Source: Hyphomicrobiales bacterium (GTDB taxonomy: Bacteria > Pseudomonadota > Alphaproteobacteria > Rhizobiales > Rhizobiaceae). From it: a stretch of 59,854 bases of DNA. The stretch covers positions 1-59,854 of the forward strand of contig QEVK01000023.1 of assembly GCA_003577315.1 (NCBI GenBank). The letters run 5' to 3'. The notes under the pieces were generated by a model. It made no database searches and was not told the origin of the DNA. It saw only the letters and a list, made by a program, of their open reading frames with translations. Position numbers and translations under genes: made by a program. Below, in pieces: positions 34,765-42,418 of this stretch; the stretch's first letter is position 1; each line of letters opens with the position of its first letter.

Positions 34765-35496
34765 ATGGAGGAAGCCGGCGCGCGCGAGGCGGCCGATGGC
34801 GGCGCGGTCGCCCGGGGCAGGCGCACGCGCGGCTTCGCCGCCGTCTACGAGGAGATGCGCGAGGACATCCTGTCGCTGCGCATCGCCCCCGGCACCGCCA
34901 TCGACGAGACGGCGCTGGCCGCCCGCTTCGGCCTGTCGCGCACGCCGGTGCGCGAGGCGCTGCTGATGCTGTCGCGCGAGGACCTGGTGAAGTTCCTGCC
35001 GAGCCGCAGCGCCATGGTGGCGCCGCACTCGATGGACAACGCCCACGAATATCTCGACACGCTGGCGCTTCTGTCGCGCGCCGTCGCCCGGCTGGCGGCG
35101 GAGGCGCGCCGGCCCGCCGACATCGAGCGCATCCGCGCGCGGCAGGCCGACTACGAGCGGGCCGCCGCCGGCACGGGCGTCGACGCGATCGTCGCCGCCG
35201 ACCTCGCCTTCCACCGCAGCGTCTCCGACGCCAGCGGCAACGGCTTCCTCGCCAATTTCTACAGCCTGACGCTCGACTACGGCCGGCGCATGATGCTGCT
35301 GCACTACTATCCGCGCTTCGGCGCGCAGGACCGCGACGCCTGCATCGCCGACCACCGCGCCATGGCCGAGGCCATCGCCGCCGGCGACGGCGCGGCCTGC
35401 GAGGCGCTGGCCAGCCGCCACGTCATGTCGGAGCTGCGCGTCATCCAGCGCGCCTTCGAGCCCGATGTCGGCCTGCGCTTCTCGCTGGAGCCGTGA
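34765..35496 (+). CDS. GntR-family regulator, FadR/FCD type
   Basis: 243-residue regulator. The winged helix covers about residues 25-90 (YEEMREDILSLRIAPGTAIDE, then FGLSRTPVREALLMLSREDLV). The helical FCD domain follows, with metal/ligand residues in ADLAFHRSVSDASGN (Asp and His) and the later His in DRDACIADHRAMAEAI. I chose the ATG at 34765 (GAAGGGA upstream); upstream in-frame ATGs give a disordered Met/Gly-rich extension. It is divergent from dppA and 52 bp before the Xaa-Pro peptidase gene. Likely operators are 34583-34598 and 38329-38357. Confidence 0.85.
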   Translation: MEEAGAREAADGGAVARGRRTRGFAAVYEEMREDILSLRIAPGTAIDETALAARFGLSRTPVREALLMLSREDLVKFLPSRSAMVAPHSMDNAHEYLDTLALLSRAVARLAAEARRPADIERIRARQADYERAAAGTGVDAIVAADLAFHRSVSDASGNGFLANFYSLTLDYGRRMMLLHYYPRFGAQDRDACIADHRAMAEAIAAGDGAACEALASRHVMSELRVIQRAFEPDVGLRFSLEP

Positions 35497-35548
35497 GGCC
35501 CCGGCCCTGTCCCCTTCGCCCTTTTCCCAGCCTTTCCCGGAGCCCGCC

Positions 35549-36664
35549 ATGATCGATCCCACGCTCGCGCAAAGCCGGCAGTCGCGGCTGCTGGCCGCCA
35601 TGGACCGCGCCGGCATCGACGCCGCCGCCATCGTGCCCGGCGCCAACTTCCTCTTCCTGACCGGGGTGCAGTTCGGGCTGATGGAGCGGCCGACCGTGCT
35701 GTTCGTGACGCGAGCGGGCGAGCGGCACGCCGTCATCCCGCTCCTGGAGAGGTCGCGCTGGCGGGCCGCCGCGCCCGACGTCGAGACCGCCTACTGGCAG
35801 GACGCCGACGGCTATGACGAGGCCTTCCGCGCCGTGGCCGGCCGGCTCGGCGCCGGCCGCCGCATCGGGGTGGAGGGCCAGCGCATGCGCTTCTTCGAGG
35901 CGCAGGCGCTGCGCGCGGCGTTCCCCGGCGCCACCGTGACCGACGCCCACGCGGCGATCTCGCACATGCGCCTGCACAAGGACGCGGGCGAGGTCGCGGC
36001 GCTGTCGCGGGCGATCGAGATCAGCGAGGCCGCGCTTGCCGCCACCCTGGCGAGCGCCGCCGCCGGCATGAGCGAGGCCGAGTTCCGCCAGCGCCTCGTC
36101 GCCGCCATGCTGGAGGCCGGGGCGGACGGCCCGTCCTTCGAGCCGATCGTGCTTGCCGGCGCGGCCTCGGCCGACCCGCACGGCACGCCGAGCCCGCAGC
36201 GCAGGCTGGAGAAGGGCAAGCCGCTGCTGGTCGACTACGGCGCGGCCTTCGGCGGCTATGCCGCCGACATCACCCGCACCTTCTTCGTCGGCCACGCGAG
36301 CCCTGAGCACCGCGCGATCTACGAGGCGGTGGCGGCGGCCAACGGGCTCGGCCACGCCATCGCCCGGCCGGGCATGAGCATGGACGAATACGACCGCCGC
36401 GTGACGCAGGCGATGAAGGACGCCGGCTTCGCCGACCTGGTGGTGCACAAGACCGGCCACGGCCTCGGGCTCGAGGTCCACGAGGCGCCGCAGGTGATGG
36501 CCGGCAACATGCAGGCGATGGAGCCGGGCATGGTGTTCACGCTGGAGCCCGGCCTCTACCGCGACGGCGACATCGGTGTGCGCATCGAGGACGACCTGCT
36601 CGTCACCGAAGACGGCGCGCGCTCGCTGACGGGCTTTTCACGCGCGCTGACGGTGATCGGCTGA
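35549..36664 (+). CDS. M24 family Xaa-Pro peptidase
   Basis: 371-residue pita-bread metallopeptidase cleaving bonds next to proline. The creatinase N-domain (residues 1-135) begins with a Xaa-Pro-peptidase-like start. The catalytic domain shows the metal ligands: Asp in LLVDYGAAFGGYAADITRTF (two), His in TGHGLGLEVHE, Glu in FTLEPGLY and Glu in VRIEDDLLVTE. No signal peptide, so it acts in the cytoplasm. Being next to a dipeptide importer and hydroxyproline genes, it is a good candidate for splitting X-Pro or X-Hyp (or Pro-Hyp) dipeptides after import. Convergent with the aldehyde dehydrogenase gene. Confidence 0.86.
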   Translation: MIDPTLAQSRQSRLLAAMDRAGIDAAAIVPGANFLFLTGVQFGLMERPTVLFVTRAGERHAVIPLLERSRWRAAAPDVETAYWQDADGYDEAFRAVAGRLGAGRRIGVEGQRMRFFEAQALRAAFPGATVTDAHAAISHMRLHKDAGEVAALSRAIEISEAALAATLASAAAGMSEAEFRQRLVAAMLEAGADGPSFEPIVLAGAASADPHGTPSPQRRLEKGKPLLVDYGAAFGGYAADITRTFFVGHASPEHRAIYEAVAAANGLGHAIARPGMSMDEYDRRVTQAMKDAGFADLVVHKTGHGLGLEVHEAPQVMAGNMQAMEPGMVFTLEPGLYRDGDIGVRIEDDLLVTEDGARSLTGFSRALTVIG

Positions 36665-36718
36665 CCGGCGCAGGCCCCGCCCCCGCACGCGGGGAAAGGG
36701 CAGGGCGGCCGGATCGTC

Positions 36719-38239
36719 TCAGGCGTCGAGCGCGTCCCGCGGCAGCAGCGCGGCCGGCAGGTTCTGGTAGCTGACCGGCCGCAGGAAGCGGCGGATCGCC
36801 ATGGTGCCGACCGAGGTGGCGCCGAAATTGGTCGAGGCGGGGTAGGGGCCGCCATGGACCATGGCCTCGCAGACCTCGACGCCGGTGGGGAAGCCGTTGG
36901 CGAGCACGCGGCCGGCCTTGCGCTCCAGCACCGGCAGCAGCGCCCGGGCGAGCTCGACGTCGCCGTCGTCGAGCTGGAGCGTGGCCGTCAACTGGCCCTC
37001 GAAGCTCTCGGCGAGCGCCACCATGTCCGGGGCCGCCTTCACCCGCACCACCAGGCCGAGCGGGCCGAACACCTCCTCGCCGAGCGCGCGGTCGGCGAGG
37101 AAGGCGGCGGCCGTGGTCTCGTAGACGTTGGGCGCGGCGGTGCGGCCGTCGCTGTCGGCCTCGTGGACCGGGACGACGCCGGCGTGGCCGGCAAGGCGCG
37201 CCTTGCCGCGGCGGTAGGCCTCGGCGATGCCGTCGGTGAGCATGGTCTGCGGCGAAACGCCTTCGAGCGCGGCGCGCGCGGCGGCCACGAAACGGTCGCC
37301 GTCCGGCCCGGCGGCCACAACGACGACGCCGGGATTGGTGCAGAACTGGCCCGCGCCCATCGTCAGCGAGGCGGCCCAGCCCCTGGCGATCTCCTCGCCG
37401 CGCGCGGCGAGCGCGCGCGGCAGCACGAAGACGGGGTTGACGCTGCCCAGCTCGCCGAAGAAGGGGATCGGCTCGGGCCGCGCCGCGCACAGGTCGAACA
37501 GCGCCCGGCCGGCGGCCAGCGAGCCGGTGAAGCCGACCGCCTTGATCGCCGGGTGCTTCACCAGCGCCTCGCCGGCGGCGCGGCCGTCGCTCTGGATCAG
37601 CGAGAAGACGCCGCCGGGCATGCCGGTCTTCCGCACCGCCGCCCTGACCGCCTCGGCGACGATCTCGGCCGTGCCGGGATGGGCGGGGTGGCCCTTGACC
37701 ACCACCGGGCAGCCGGCCGCGAGCGCGGCGGCCGTGTCGCCGCCGGCGGTGGAGAAGGCGAGCGGGAAGTTGGAGGCGCCGAACACGGCGACCGGGCCGA
37801 GCGGGCGCTGGACCAGCCGGATCTCCGGCCGCGGCAGCGGCGCGCGCTGCGGCAGCGCCGGATCGACGCGCCGGTCGAGATAGGCGCCGTCGCGGATGTG
37901 GGCGGCGAACAGGCGAAGCTGGCCGACCGTGCGGCCGCGCTCGCCCTCGAGCCGCGCCGCCGGCAGGCCGGTCTCGGCCGTGCCGATCTCCGTGATGGCT
38001 TCGGCGCGGGCCTCGATCTCGTCGGCGATGGCGTCCAGGAAGGCGGCGCGCCCGGCGCGGTCCGACCAGCCATAGGTGGCGAACGCCCGCGCGGCGGCCT
38101 CGGCCGCGGCCGCGACGTCGCCGGCCGTGCCGGCGCCAAAGACGTGCGGCCGGCCCGAGGCCGGCTGCGAGAGGAAGGTGGCGCTGCCGGCGACCCACTC
38201 GCCCGCGATGAGGTGCTTGCCGTGCGGCGTGAAGGACAT
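36719..38239 (-). CDS. Alpha-ketoglutaric semialdehyde dehydrogenase
   Basis: 506-residue NAD(P)-dependent aldehyde dehydrogenase, final step of 4-hydroxyproline degradation (alpha-ketoglutaric semialdehyde to 2-oxoglutarate). It begins MSFTPHGKHLIAGEWVAGS. PVAVFGASNFPLAFSTAGGD (about residues 149-168) and VVVKGHPAHPGT are typical of the KGSADH subfamily. FTGSLAAGRALFD is the cofactor loop, FGELGSVNPVFV holds the general-base Glu, and GQFCTNPGVVV holds the catalytic Cys near residue 307. Divergent from the reductase gene at 38461, with a strong palindrome between. Equivalent to HypH/LhpG by pathway position. Confidence 0.87.
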   Translation of the reverse strand: MSFTPHGKHLIAGEWVAGSATFLSQPASGRPHVFGAGTAGDVAAAAEAAARAFATYGWSDRAGRAAFLDAIADEIEARAEAITEIGTAETGLPAARLEGERGRTVGQLRLFAAHIRDGAYLDRRVDPALPQRAPLPRPEIRLVQRPLGPVAVFGASNFPLAFSTAGGDTAAALAAGCPVVVKGHPAHPGTAEIVAEAVRAAVRKTGMPGGVFSLIQSDGRAAGEALVKHPAIKAVGFTGSLAAGRALFDLCAARPEPIPFFGELGSVNPVFVLPRALAARGEEIARGWAASLTMGAGQFCTNPGVVVVAAGPDGDRFVAAARAALEGVSPQTMLTDGIAEAYRRGKARLAGHAGVVPVHEADSDGRTAAPNVYETTAAAFLADRALGEEVFGPLGLVVRVKAAPDMVALAESFEGQLTATLQLDDGDVELARALLPVLERKAGRVLANGFPTGVEVCEAMVHGGPYPASTNFGATSVGTMAIRRFLRPVSYQNLPAALLPRDALDA

Positions 38240-38328
38240 GGTCGAGATTCCCGGTTGTCGAGACGAGGATGAAGGGCGGGGCCGGCGGCGGCCCGGCGCG
38301 GCGGCGTGCGGGCTTGCATCTGCGGCGC

Positions 38329-38357
38329 AATCTTGCATACAGAACGTATGCAAGATT
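38329..38357. promoter_or_regulatory. Operator palindrome between the semialdehyde dehydrogenase and reductase genes
   Basis: AATCTTGCATAC faces GTATGCAAGATT across AGAAC, a perfect 12-bp inverted repeat, in the 221-bp divergent gap. A further TTGCAT lies at 38313-38318 and a TTGCAA at 38355-38360. The TTGCAT half-site matches the dppA-gntR operator, so the GntR at 34765 probably controls both. Confidence 0.65.
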
Positions 38358-38460
38358 GCAAGCCGCGATTGCGCCCGCGCAACGCGGTCCGCCTTTCGAT
38401 CCCACGACACCGCCGGCGCGACGCGACCAGCGTGACGCCGCCAACAGAACGGACGCCGAC

Positions 38461-39495
38461 ATGAGCCAGACGACCACCCTGACCTTCGACGCCCTGACGG
38501 CGCTGATTTGCGAGATCTTCGTCAAGGCCGGCTTTTCGCCGCGCGCGGCCGGCTCGCTGGCCGCGACCATCGCCGCCGGCGAGCGCGACGCCTGCAAGTC
38601 GCACGGGGTCTACCGCATCGAGGGCTGCCTGCGCACGGTCAAGGCCGGCAAGGTGGCGCCCGCCGCCGAGCCGGCGGTGGAGGACGAGGGCGGCGCCATC
38701 ATCCGCGTCGACGCCGCCAACGGCTTTTCCGGCCCCGCCTTCGACCTCGGCGCGCCGCTGGCGGCCGAGCGCGCGAAGAAGCTCGGCGTGGCGGCGCTGG
38801 TCATCAACCGCTGCACGCATTTCTCGGCGCTGTGGCCGGAGATCGAGACGCTGACCGGCATGGGCGTGGCGGCGCTGGCCATGTGCCCGAGCTATGCCAC
38901 GGTGGCGCCGGCCGGCGGGGCCAAGCCGCTGCTGGGCACCAACCCCATCGCCTTCGGCTGGCCGCGGCCGGGCGGCAACCCCTATGTGTTCGACTTCGCC
39001 ACCAGCGTGGCCGCGCGCGGCGAGATCGAGCTCTACCGGCGGGCGGGCAGGCAGCTGCCGGAAGGCTGGGGCCTCGACGCCGAGGGTCGCCCGACGACCG
39101 ACCCGGCCGAGGCGCTGGCCGGCGCGATGCTGCCCTTCGGCGGCCACAAGGGCTCGGCGATCTCGACCATGGTCGAGCTTCTGGCCGGCGCGATGATCGG
39201 CGACCTGACCAGCGCCGAGGCGCTCGACTATCTGGGCACCACGGCGCTGGCGCCGCACCATGGCGAGCTGATCCTGGCCTTCAGCCCCGAGCGCTTCGCC
39301 GCCGGCCGGCGCGGCGACCCGTTCGCGCGGGCGGAGGTGCTGTTCGAGGCCATCGCGGGGCAGGGGGCGCGGCTGCCCTCGCAGCGGCGCTTCACCGCGC
39401 GCGCCAAGGCGATGGCCGAGGGCATCGTGCTGAGCGCCGAGGAGATGGCGCTGATGGAGCGGCTGCGCGAGGGCGGCCTCGACGCGGTGGCCTGA
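38461..39495 (+). CDS. Malate/L-lactate dehydrogenase family reductase (Ldh2/DpkA-like)
   Basis: 344-residue NAD(P)H-dependent oxidoreductase of the family that includes Delta1-pyrroline-2-carboxylate reductase (DpkA/LhpI) and ureidoglycolate dehydrogenase. KSHGVYRIEG (about residues 44-53) carries the catalytic His, NRCTHFSALWPEIETLTGMG and LLGTNPIAFGWP are family landmarks, and GGHKGSAISTMVELLAGAM closes the active site. In this island it could reduce Delta1-pyrroline-2-carboxylate derived from trans-3-hydroxyproline or proline; Sinorhizobium hypS is a comparable neighbour. Substrate not proven. A hairpin (39519-39538) follows. Confidence 0.8.
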   Translation: MSQTTTLTFDALTALICEIFVKAGFSPRAAGSLAATIAAGERDACKSHGVYRIEGCLRTVKAGKVAPAAEPAVEDEGGAIIRVDAANGFSGPAFDLGAPLAAERAKKLGVAALVINRCTHFSALWPEIETLTGMGVAALAMCPSYATVAPAGGAKPLLGTNPIAFGWPRPGGNPYVFDFATSVAARGEIELYRRAGRQLPEGWGLDAEGRPTTDPAEALAGAMLPFGGHKGSAISTMVELLAGAMIGDLTSAEALDYLGTTALAPHHGELILAFSPERFAAGRRGDPFARAEVLFEAIAGQGARLPSQRRFTARAKAMAEGIVLSAEEMALMERLREGGLDAVA

Positions 39496-39518
39496 GGCCG
39501 CGCCGCCGGCGCGGCGGA

Positions 39519-39538
39519 CGCCCGGACAAATCCGGGCG
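39519..39538 (+). terminator. Hairpin after the reductase gene
   Basis: Perfect 8-bp stem, CGCCCGGA facing TCCGGGCG with loop CAAA, 24 bp after the stop. It directly adjoins repeat copy C and shares TGTCCGGGCGTCCG (minus strand) with the hairpin next to copy A. Confidence 0.65.
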
Positions 39539-39541
39539 GCC

Positions 39542-39610
39542 GCTCTATCCGTTTGTTTTTGCCGCATTTATGCGACGTCAAGCGGTTCCGCCTGACGGCA
39601 AGATGCTCTA
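39542..39610 (-). repeat. Dispersed intergenic repeat, copy C
   Basis: On the minus strand it begins TAGAGCATCTTGCCGTCAGG and ends ACAAACGGATAGAGC. Same length as copy A and closely similar over its whole length. Its first three bases are the TAG stop of the monooxygenase-like gene at 39608-39910, just as copy A begins on the LLM gene stop. Confidence 0.88.
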
Positions 39611-39910
39611 CCGCGCGGGCAGCACGTCGAAGCCGTCCATGAGGATGAACGTCGCCTCGCGCCGCCGATGGGCGTTGATCTGCGGAACGAGGCGGCGGAA
39701 ATGCCGCGACGCGCAATGGGCGTCCAGCGCCGCGCGGTCGGGCCATTCCTCGACGAAGATGAAATGCCCCGGATCCTTCCGGTCGACGAACAGGTCGTAG
39801 GCGAGGCACAGCGGCTCCCGCCGCGTCAGCGCCACGAGCTCGCGATAGAGCGGGGCGACGATGCCGACGGCGTCGGGACGAATGAAATCCTGCGCGATGA
39901 CCTTGAGCAT
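39608..39910 (-). CDS. Antibiotic biosynthesis monooxygenase (ABM)-fold protein
   Basis: 100-residue ferredoxin-like dimeric alpha/beta barrel protein: MLKVIAQDFIRPDAVGIVAP, then DPGHFIFVEEWPDRAALDAH CASRHF in the usual ABM order (about residues 48-74). Start chosen at 39910 because AGGAGG lies 4 bases upstream. Such small proteins act as quinol or polyketide monooxygenases or as mutarotase-like helpers; no substrate can be named. It lies between the reductase gene and the deaminase gene of the hydroxyproline island, so a side role there is possible. Its TAG stop is contributed by the dispersed repeat. Confidence 0.75.
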   Translation of the reverse strand: MLKVIAQDFIRPDAVGIVAPLYRELVALTRREPLCLAYDLFVDRKDPGHFIFVEEWPDRAALDAHCASRHFRRLVPQINAHRRREATFILMDGFDVLPAR

Positions 39911-40021
39911 GCTGCCTCCTGGCGACGGGAATCGGCCCGGCGGCAATGTTCGTTATTTGTTCCAAAATGTCCAGATCGCGCGGGTTGCCGCGCGATCCGG
40001 CAGTGGCGGCGCGCCGGCCCG

Positions 40022-40981
40022 TCAGGCGGCGGCGCGGTAGGTTGCGCCGAGGCGGCCGTTCCACGCCGCATACCAGGCGTCGAACAGCGCAAGCTGCGCC
40101 TCGGCATAGCCGCGCTGGCTCTGCGACAGCTCGTCGGTCTCGTTGAAGTGGAGCGCGTATTCGGGGTTGCCCTTCAGCACCATCAGGTACTTGTAGTAGA
40201 GCACCAGGTCCGGCCCCTCGTCGAAGGAGGACAGCACGTGCAGCGCCTGCTCCAGCTCCTGCGCGAGCTGGCGGGCCTCGGCGTCGCCGCGGGCGGCGGC
40301 GCGCGCCAGGGCGCACAGGTGCAGCACCTCGCGCGGCAGCACGTTGCCGATGCCGGTGATGGCGCCGACCGCGCCGCAGTTGACGAAGCCGTGGAACACG
40401 GTGGTGTCGACGCCGACCATGAGCGTGACGTCCTCGCGGCTGGTGATGTGCTCGGCCGCGTAGGTCAGCGCCGCGACGCCGCCGAACTCCTTGAAGCCGA
40501 TCAGGTTCTCGTGCTCGGCGCGCAGGGCGAAGAACAGGTCGGCCCTGGTCTCGTAGCCGTAGTAGGGGCTGTTGTAGATCACGGAAGGCAGGTCGGGCGC
40601 GGCGGCGAGGATCGCCTTGAAGTGGTGGCGCTGCGCGGTGGCCGAGGAGCCGCGCGACAGGACGCGGGGAATGACCATCAGGCCCTGCGCGCCGACTTCT
40701 CTCGCATGCGCCGCATGGGCCACGGCCACGGCCGTGTTGACCGCGCCGGTGCCGACGATGACCGGCACGCCGGCCTTGACCAGACGCTCGACGCCTTCCA
40801 TGCGCTGGGCGTCGGTGATGAGCGGCCAGTCGCCCATCGAGCCGCAATAGACGACGCCGGACATGCCGGCGGCGACCAGCTCCCTGCCCTTGCGCACCAG
40901 CGCGTCGAAATCGGGCGTGCGGTCGGCCTTGCACGGCGTCATCAGCGCCGGGATGCAGCCGGAAAAGATGTCGAGATTCAT
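40022..40981 (-). CDS. DapA-family Delta1-pyrroline-4-hydroxy-2-carboxylate deaminase
   Basis: 319-residue TIM-barrel lyase of the dihydrodipicolinate synthase family. SGCIPALMTPC at the start, GVVYCGSMGDWPLIT (about 42-56) in place of the GTTGE loop, the base Tyr in SVIYNSPYYGY (near 135) and the Schiff-base Lys in NLIGFKEFGG (near 163). The GSMGDWP loop and length match hydroxyproline-cluster deaminases (HypD/LhpC), which convert cyclic Pyr4H2C to alpha-ketoglutaric semialdehyde with release of ammonia. AAGGAGG supports the start. Its promoter region holds a TTGTCGACAA operator that is shared with the D-hydroxyproline dehydrogenase promoter. Confidence 0.86.
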   Translation of the reverse strand: MNLDIFSGCIPALMTPCKADRTPDFDALVRKGRELVAAGMSGVVYCGSMGDWPLITDAQRMEGVERLVKAGVPVIVGTGAVNTAVAVAHAAHAREVGAQGLMVIPRVLSRGSSATAQRHHFKAILAAAPDLPSVIYNSPYYGYETRADLFFALRAEHENLIGFKEFGGVAALTYAAEHITSREDVTLMVGVDTTVFHGFVNCGAVGAITGIGNVLPREVLHLCALARAAARGDAEARQLAQELEQALHVLSSFDEGPDLVLYYKYLMVLKGNPEYALHFNETDELSQSQRGYAEAQLALFDAWYAAWNGRLGATYRAAA

Positions 40982-41082
40982 GCGATCCTCCTTCGGGAAG
41001 CCCACCCCGCCCGCCGCCGGGAAGGCGGGAGCGCGGATGCGGAAACGTTCGGTCGGGATGGATAATACCATTTGTATTTTAT

Positions 41083-41092
41083 TTGTCGACAA
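41083..41092. promoter_or_regulatory. TTGTCGACAA operator before the deaminase gene
   Basis: Perfect 10-bp palindrome about 100 bp upstream of the deaminase start. The same ten bases, preceded by AT, occur at 42336-42345. It is a likely binding site for the GntR at 41504. Confidence 0.62.
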
Positions 41093-41503
41093 GAAATGTG
41101 GGAGAGGGGGCGACAGGGGACAAAAGGGGGCGGTGGAAAGAGGGAGGAGAGTAAAGAGAAACGAGGGAGAGAAGGAGGGAGGAGGGAGGAGGGGGGATGG
41201 CGAGGCACGACGCGGCCGGCGGCGGCAGGGTAGGGCAGTGTGGAGAGACGCCCCGCGCGTGGGTTCGGAAGCAGGGGCACGAGTGGGCCGTCCGGGTTCC
41301 GGCCGGTGCGGCGGCAGGCAGGGCAGGGCAGCGGCGGCCGGAGCGTGGAGCGCCGGCGCGGGCTTCCTCTCGGGGGGAGGGAGGGGGCCGGCCGGCGGCG
41401 GCAGGGCGGAAAGAGGCCCCGCGCGCGGGTTCGGAAGCAGGGGCACGAGCGGGCCGTCCGGGTTCCGGCCGAGGCGGCGGCAGGCAGGACAGGGCGCGGC
41501 GGC
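41093..41503. repeat. Long intergenic gap: polypurine tract and 78-bp direct repeat
   Basis: No gene is supported in this stretch of about 410 bp. From 41099 to 41196 the plus strand is nearly all purine (seven pyrimidines in 98 bases, many G4-G6 runs). After it, 41251-41328 and 41417-41494 are copies of one 78-bp sequence beginning CCCCGCGCG and GGGTTCGGAAGCAGGGGCAC, differing at only a few positions; their upstream flanks (GGCCGGCGGCGGCAGGG) also match. The repeats lie just beyond the stop of the GntR gene. Confidence 0.75.
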
Positions 41504-42262
41504 TCAGATCTCGATGCGGGCGTTGACGCCGGCGTCGGCGGTGATGGAGGCCTGGATGTGGCGCACGATCTGCGCGGCGTGCAGGCCCGCCAGCCGGTCG
41601 GCCTCGGCGACGTCGCGGTCGGCTATCGCCGCGATCATGTCCTCGTGCTCGGCCAGATATTGCGGCGGCAGCACGTCCTGGAACGACGAGTAGTAGAGCC
41701 GCAGGATGCGCCGGCCCTCGTCGAGGAGCTGGCGGAACAGCTCGGCATAGTAGCGGTTGCGGCCGGCGCGCGCGATCTCGAGGTGGAAGTCGCGGTTGGC
41801 GGCGATCATCGCCAGCGCGTCGCGCGCCGCCACCGCGCGGGTAAAGCGCTCCTGCATGGCGCGGATGCGCGAAAGGTCCTCCGGCGTGCGGTTGGCGGCG
41901 GCCAGCCGCGTGGTGACGCGGTACATCAGCGTCAGCGCGTCGAAGAAATGCGGCAGGTTGAGGAAGTCGATGTTGGAGACGATGGTGGCGCGGTTGGGCA
42001 GCGTCGTGATCAGCCCCTCGGCCGCCAGCCGCACCAGCGCCTCGCGGATCGGCGTGCGCGACAGGGAAAAGCGCTCGGCAAGCTGGAGCTCGTCGATGGG
42101 GCTGCCCGGCTCCAGCGTCAGCTCGACGATCTCGTTCCTCAGCTTCTCGTAGACATGGCTGACACCCGAGCCGCGGCGGTGGCCGCCGGCGCCGTCGTCG
42201 TCCCTGCCGCCCTTCGCCGCGCCGCCCTGCCTTGCCATGCCGGCTCCCGCCTCGTCGTCCAT
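41504..42262 (-). CDS. GntR-family regulator, FCD type (HypR-like)
   Basis: 252-residue regulator. Winged helix about residues 33-100 (YEKLRNEIVELTLEPGSPID, FSLSRTPIREALVRLAAEGLI). FCD domain with NRDFHLEIARAGRN (His) and LAEHEDMIAAIADRD (second His). I chose the ATG at 42262, preceded by AAGAAGGGG; the frame could extend ten codons further. It is divergent from the D-hydroxyproline dehydrogenase gene, and TTGTCGACAA sites lie before that gene and the deaminase gene. By position it is the counterpart of HypR, the repressor of hydroxyproline catabolism in Sinorhizobium. Confidence 0.84.
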   Translation of the reverse strand: MDDEAGAGMARQGGAAKGGRDDDGAGGHRRGSGVSHVYEKLRNEIVELTLEPGSPIDELQLAERFSLSRTPIREALVRLAAEGLITTLPNRATIVSNIDFLNLPHFFDALTLMYRVTTRLAAANRTPEDLSRIRAMQERFTRAVAARDALAMIAANRDFHLEIARAGRNRYYAELFRQLLDEGRRILRLYYSSFQDVLPPQYLAEHEDMIAAIADRDVAEADRLAGLHAAQIVRHIQASITADAGVNARIEI

Positions 42263-42335
42263 GCCGCCCCTTCTTAGCCAGTGCCGCGCCATCGCGAAAG
42301 AGGCCGACGCCGCATCGGGGCTGCGAATATTCTAT

Positions 42336-42345
42336 TTGTCGACAA
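42336..42345. promoter_or_regulatory. TTGTCGACAA operator before the D-hydroxyproline dehydrogenase gene
   Basis: Second copy of the 10-bp palindrome, 74 bp upstream of the dehydrogenase start and equally close to the GntR start at 42262. It would allow one repressor to control its own gene and the catabolic genes on both sides. Confidence 0.62.
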
Positions 42346-42418
42346 CACGAATGCAAACTATAAGGAGAAACGGGCCGCGGACAGGCTGCGGACAGGCCGG
42401 AAACGGGATGGGCGCGTC

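Noticed and set aside
34630..35736. Minus-strand frame of 368 codons opposite gntR
   Set aside because: Composition mirrors the winged-helix/FCD gene on the other strand, and no ribosome site was seen.
36681..36694. CCCCGC-AC-GCGGGG hairpin between the peptidase and aldehyde dehydrogenase genes
   Set aside because: The two-base loop makes the stem unlikely to form as written; too weak to call a terminator.
41093..41503. CRISPR array suggested by regular repeats
   Set aside because: There are only two 78-bp direct repeats without short repeat-spacer structure, and no cas genes in the window.
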